A stretch of 7,478 nt of DNA, taken from the NCBI GenBank assembly GCA_025354065.1, contig JANXNM010000541.1, forward strand, positions 1 through 7,478, read 5' to 3'. Both the position numbers and the translations under genes were made by a program. The notes under the pieces were generated by a model. That model was not told the origin of the DNA and made no database searches. It worked only from the letters and a program-made list of their open reading frames with translations. Of the stretch, positions 5,865 through 7,478 are shown piece by piece. The stretch's first letter is position 1; each line of letters begins with the position of its first letter. The DNA comes from Synechococcales cyanobacterium 340R_concoct_173_sub. GTDB taxonomy: Bacteria > Cyanobacteriota > Cyanobacteriia > Leptolyngbyales > Leptolyngbyaceae.

Positions 5865-6296
5865 TTAGGGTAAATCTATCGTAGGTTGGAGTTGTGGTAG
5901 GGGATGAGTCAAAAATACGTATTCCTGGACAATTTGATTATTCAGTAAATGCTCTTGAATAATCCGCTCAATCACCTCTGGAGTGGTGGCGCGATACCAA
6001 ACACCATCTGGATAAACGACTAAAATTGGGCCTTGGGTACAGACGCGCAAACAATTGGCTTTGGTCCGAAACACACAACTTGGACGATCGATTTGTGGCA
6101 CATCTAGTTTCAGGTCTTGCAGACGGCGCTTCAGATAGTCCCAAGCGATAACCCCTTCTGCTTGACTACAACAGATAGGCTTGTTGGGATCAGCACAAAT
6201 TAAGATATGACGCTGAATATGTTGGAGACCTAACTTTTGGACCCGAGAGGCGAGGAATTCTCCGTCGTAGATTTGAGGGGTTTGAGTGGTGTTCAT
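5865..6296 (-). CDS. Thioredoxin-like [2Fe-2S] ferredoxin
   Basis: This 143-residue protein belongs to the thioredoxin-fold [2Fe-2S] ferredoxin family, which carries single electrons in the cytosol. The fold begins at HILICADP (about 30-37). Likely cluster ligands are C34, C42 or C43 (PICCSQ), C82 and C86 (NCLRVC), followed by the family pattern GPILVVYPDGVWYRA (89-103). C74 is an extra cysteine. The last 20 or so residues (VFLTHPLPQLQPTIDLP) extend beyond the core domain. The redox partner cannot be told from sequence. The ATG at 6296 overlaps the moxR stop as ATGA, so translation is probably coupled and both proteins come from one transcript. No separate ribosome binding site or strong terminator is visible. 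Confidence 0.92.
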   Translation of the reverse strand: MNTTQTPQIYDGEFLASRVQKLGLQHIQRHILICADPNKPICCSQAEGVIAWDYLKRRLQDLKLDVPQIDRPSCVFRTKANCLRVCTQGPILVVYPDGVWYRATTPEVIERIIQEHLLNNQIVQEYVFLTHPLPQLQPTIDLP

Positions 6297-7207
6297 TTTG
6301 CTGTGACTGGGACTTGAGTGAGCAATCGATCGACAATGGATCTCGCCTGACGACCACTAGTGGGAATTAAGCGATGGGCCAATACGTAGGGAGCTAAGAA
6401 TTTGACATCATCAGGAATTGCATAATCACGCCCTTGGATATAGGCATAGGCTTGAACCGATCGCACCATAGCCACCGTTCCCCGAGGACTCGCCCCCAAG
6501 GTGATTTCACCATCCTCTCGGGTCGATCGGACTAGGCGCAAAATATAGTCCTGAAGCCCCGGCTCGACTCGGATTTCTCGGCAAGCTTTCTGAAGTTGCT
6601 GAATCTCTAGTGGAGTGATGCAAGGTTCAATTTCTGTGACTTTTGTAGACGATTGAAGCCGCTGAATCATCTGAAGTTCTTCTTGTTCTTCCGGGTAGCC
6701 CAGGGATAGGGACAAGGCAAAGCGATCCATTTGGGCTTCGGGCAGGGGGAAGGTGCCTTGATATTCCACGGGGTTTTGGGTGGCGATCGTAAAAAAGGGA
6801 GTCGGCACCGATCGTGATACGCCGTCTGTTGTGACTTGATGCTCTTCCATCACTTCTAAGAGTGCGGCCTGGGTTCGAGGGGTAGCCCGATTAATTTCAT
6901 CAACTAATAAAATATGAGCGAATACGGGACCGGATAAAAACTCAAACTCGCCCTGTTTTGGATTCCAAATATTCGTCCCCGTGACATCAGTTGGCATTAA
7001 GTCTGGGGTACATTGCAACCGCTGAAAGATGCCATCAATAGACTTCGCTAATGATTTGGCCAGTAGCGTTTTTCCCACTCCCGGCACGTCTTCAAGCAAC
7101 ACATGTCCCCCAGAGAGTAGGCCGACTAGCACAAGTTGAATGGCATGATCTTTACCCACGATCGCATAGTGGAGGTTTTCAATAAGACGATCAAGACGAT
7201 CACGCAT
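6293..7207 (-). CDS. MoxR-family AAA+ ATPase
   Basis: This 304-residue AAA+ ATPase is of the MoxR class, whose members act as chaperones that remodel or activate partner proteins, often with metal cofactors. Visible motifs are Walker A DVPGVGKT (40-47), Walker B HILLVDEINRA (98-108, D103/E104), sensor 1 N145 in ATQNPVEYQGT, the FPLPEAQMDRF segment (153-163) with a likely arginine finger R162, and sensor 2 R242 in LGASPRG. The C-terminal helical lid runs to the end. Length and motifs are complete for the family. MoxR genes commonly sit beside DUF58 and von Willebrand A genes; none lies in this window. The gene is followed with a 4-bp overlap by a [2Fe-2S] ferredoxin. It starts 105 bp after ribF on the same strand, so it may share that transcript or have its own promoter in the AT-rich gap. 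No ribosome binding site is evident before ATG 7207. Confidence 0.95.
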   Translation of the reverse strand: MRDRLDRLIENLHYAIVGKDHAIQLVLVGLLSGGHVLLEDVPGVGKTLLAKSLAKSIDGIFQRLQCTPDLMPTDVTGTNIWNPKQGEFEFLSGPVFAHILLVDEINRATPRTQAALLEVMEEHQVTTDGVSRSVPTPFFTIATQNPVEYQGTFPLPEAQMDRFALSLSLGYPEEQEELQMIQRLQSSTKVTEIEPCITPLEIQQLQKACREIRVEPGLQDYILRLVRSTREDGEITLGASPRGTVAMVRSVQAYAYIQGRDYAIPDDVKFLAPYVLAHRLIPTSGRQARSIVDRLLTQVPVTAK

Positions 7208-7312
7208 AAATGGCTCTGAGGAATGGTGCTAAAAAATCTACTTTCGGCTTCTCATCATAGCCAGAATATTTTAAAATTCGGAAAAAATATAATCCGATGA
7301 ATCCATCAAACC

Positions 7313-7478
7313 TTACGCAACGTAGGAGAGACGTTGGCGGGCGATCGTACAGTCATTATTAATTTGCTGTTTGAGATCGTCAAGACTGCCAAATTTTTGT
7401 TCCGATCGTAAAAAACTCAACAATTCCACATTGAGCTGGCGACCATAGAGATCGCCGGACCAATCGAGCAGATGAACC
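7313..7478 (-). CDS. ribF: Bifunctional riboflavin kinase/FMN adenylyltransferase, C-terminal fragment
   Basis: The last 54 codons of a minus-strand gene run in from the right edge, so the 5' part lies outside the window. The peptide VHLLDWSGDLYGRQLNVELL, then SFLRSEQKFGSLDDLKQQIN and NDCTIARQ, matches the C-terminal riboflavin kinase domain of RibF: the VHLLDF-GDLYG strand, then LR-E-KF-SLD-L--QI. In full RibF this domain phosphorylates riboflavin to FMN, and the missing N-terminal domain adenylates FMN to FAD. It ends at TAA 7313-7315 and seems intact to its natural C-terminus. No clear terminator follows before moxR. Confidence 0.88.
   Translation of the reverse strand, partial: VHLLDWSGDLYGRQLNVELLSFLRSEQKFGSLDDLKQQINNDCTIARQRLSYVA

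Noticed and set aside
7208..7312. Promoter for moxR in the AT-rich gap after ribF
   Set aside because: A TATGAT is present on the minus strand, but the only -35 candidate is weak. Cotranscription with ribF is equally possible.

Overview
The window is chromosomal DNA from a cyanobacterium. Three things suggest this. The HIP1 octamer GCGATCGC occurs six times, and its CGATCG core is scattered throughout. The SSB begins with the MNSC start that I recall from cyanobacterial SSBs. The LuxR-type response regulator closely resembles the Rre1/Ycf29 group of cyanobacteria and red-algal plastids. I cannot fix the genus. Most genes are housekeeping or widely conserved. The left end, with a broken or recoded beta-propeller gene, looks accessory.

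Layout, left to right. Bases 1-144 hold no gene but end in a perfect 8-bp inverted repeat just before an ATG. That ATG (145) opens a plus-strand frame for an FG-GAP/VCBS-like beta-propeller protein. The frame is stopped by TAG at codon 17 and then stays open to 1368. A long hairpin at 1383-1413 separates it from the convergent minus-strand ssb (1439-1876). Next on the minus strand is purD (2000-3277, GTG start with a good ribosome binding site). A 115-bp divergent region with three 14-bp tandem repeats separates purD from a plus-strand exported TPR protein (3393-4754). A minus-strand terminator (4775-4808) follows, then a minus-strand NarL/LuxR-type response regulator (4870-5520).

The longest gene-free stretch, 5521-5864, carries a cluster of dyads and a second 14-bp tandem repeat. 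To its right is a minus-strand unit: a MoxR-type AAA+ ATPase (6293-7207), whose stop codon overlaps the start of a thioredoxin-like [2Fe-2S] ferredoxin (5865-6296). The 3' end of ribF (7313 to the right edge) lies upstream of moxR on the same strand.

How the genes relate: ssb (DNA maintenance), purD (purine synthesis) and ribF (FMN/FAD synthesis) are unlinked housekeeping functions. The only tight functional pairing visible is moxR with the ferredoxin, joined by a 4-bp ATGA overlap. I see no rRNA, tRNA, CRISPR array, transposase or phage gene. The points most worth checking are the in-frame TAG in the propeller gene, the MoxR-ferredoxin coupling, and the operator-like repeats at 5788-5828 and 3323-3364.
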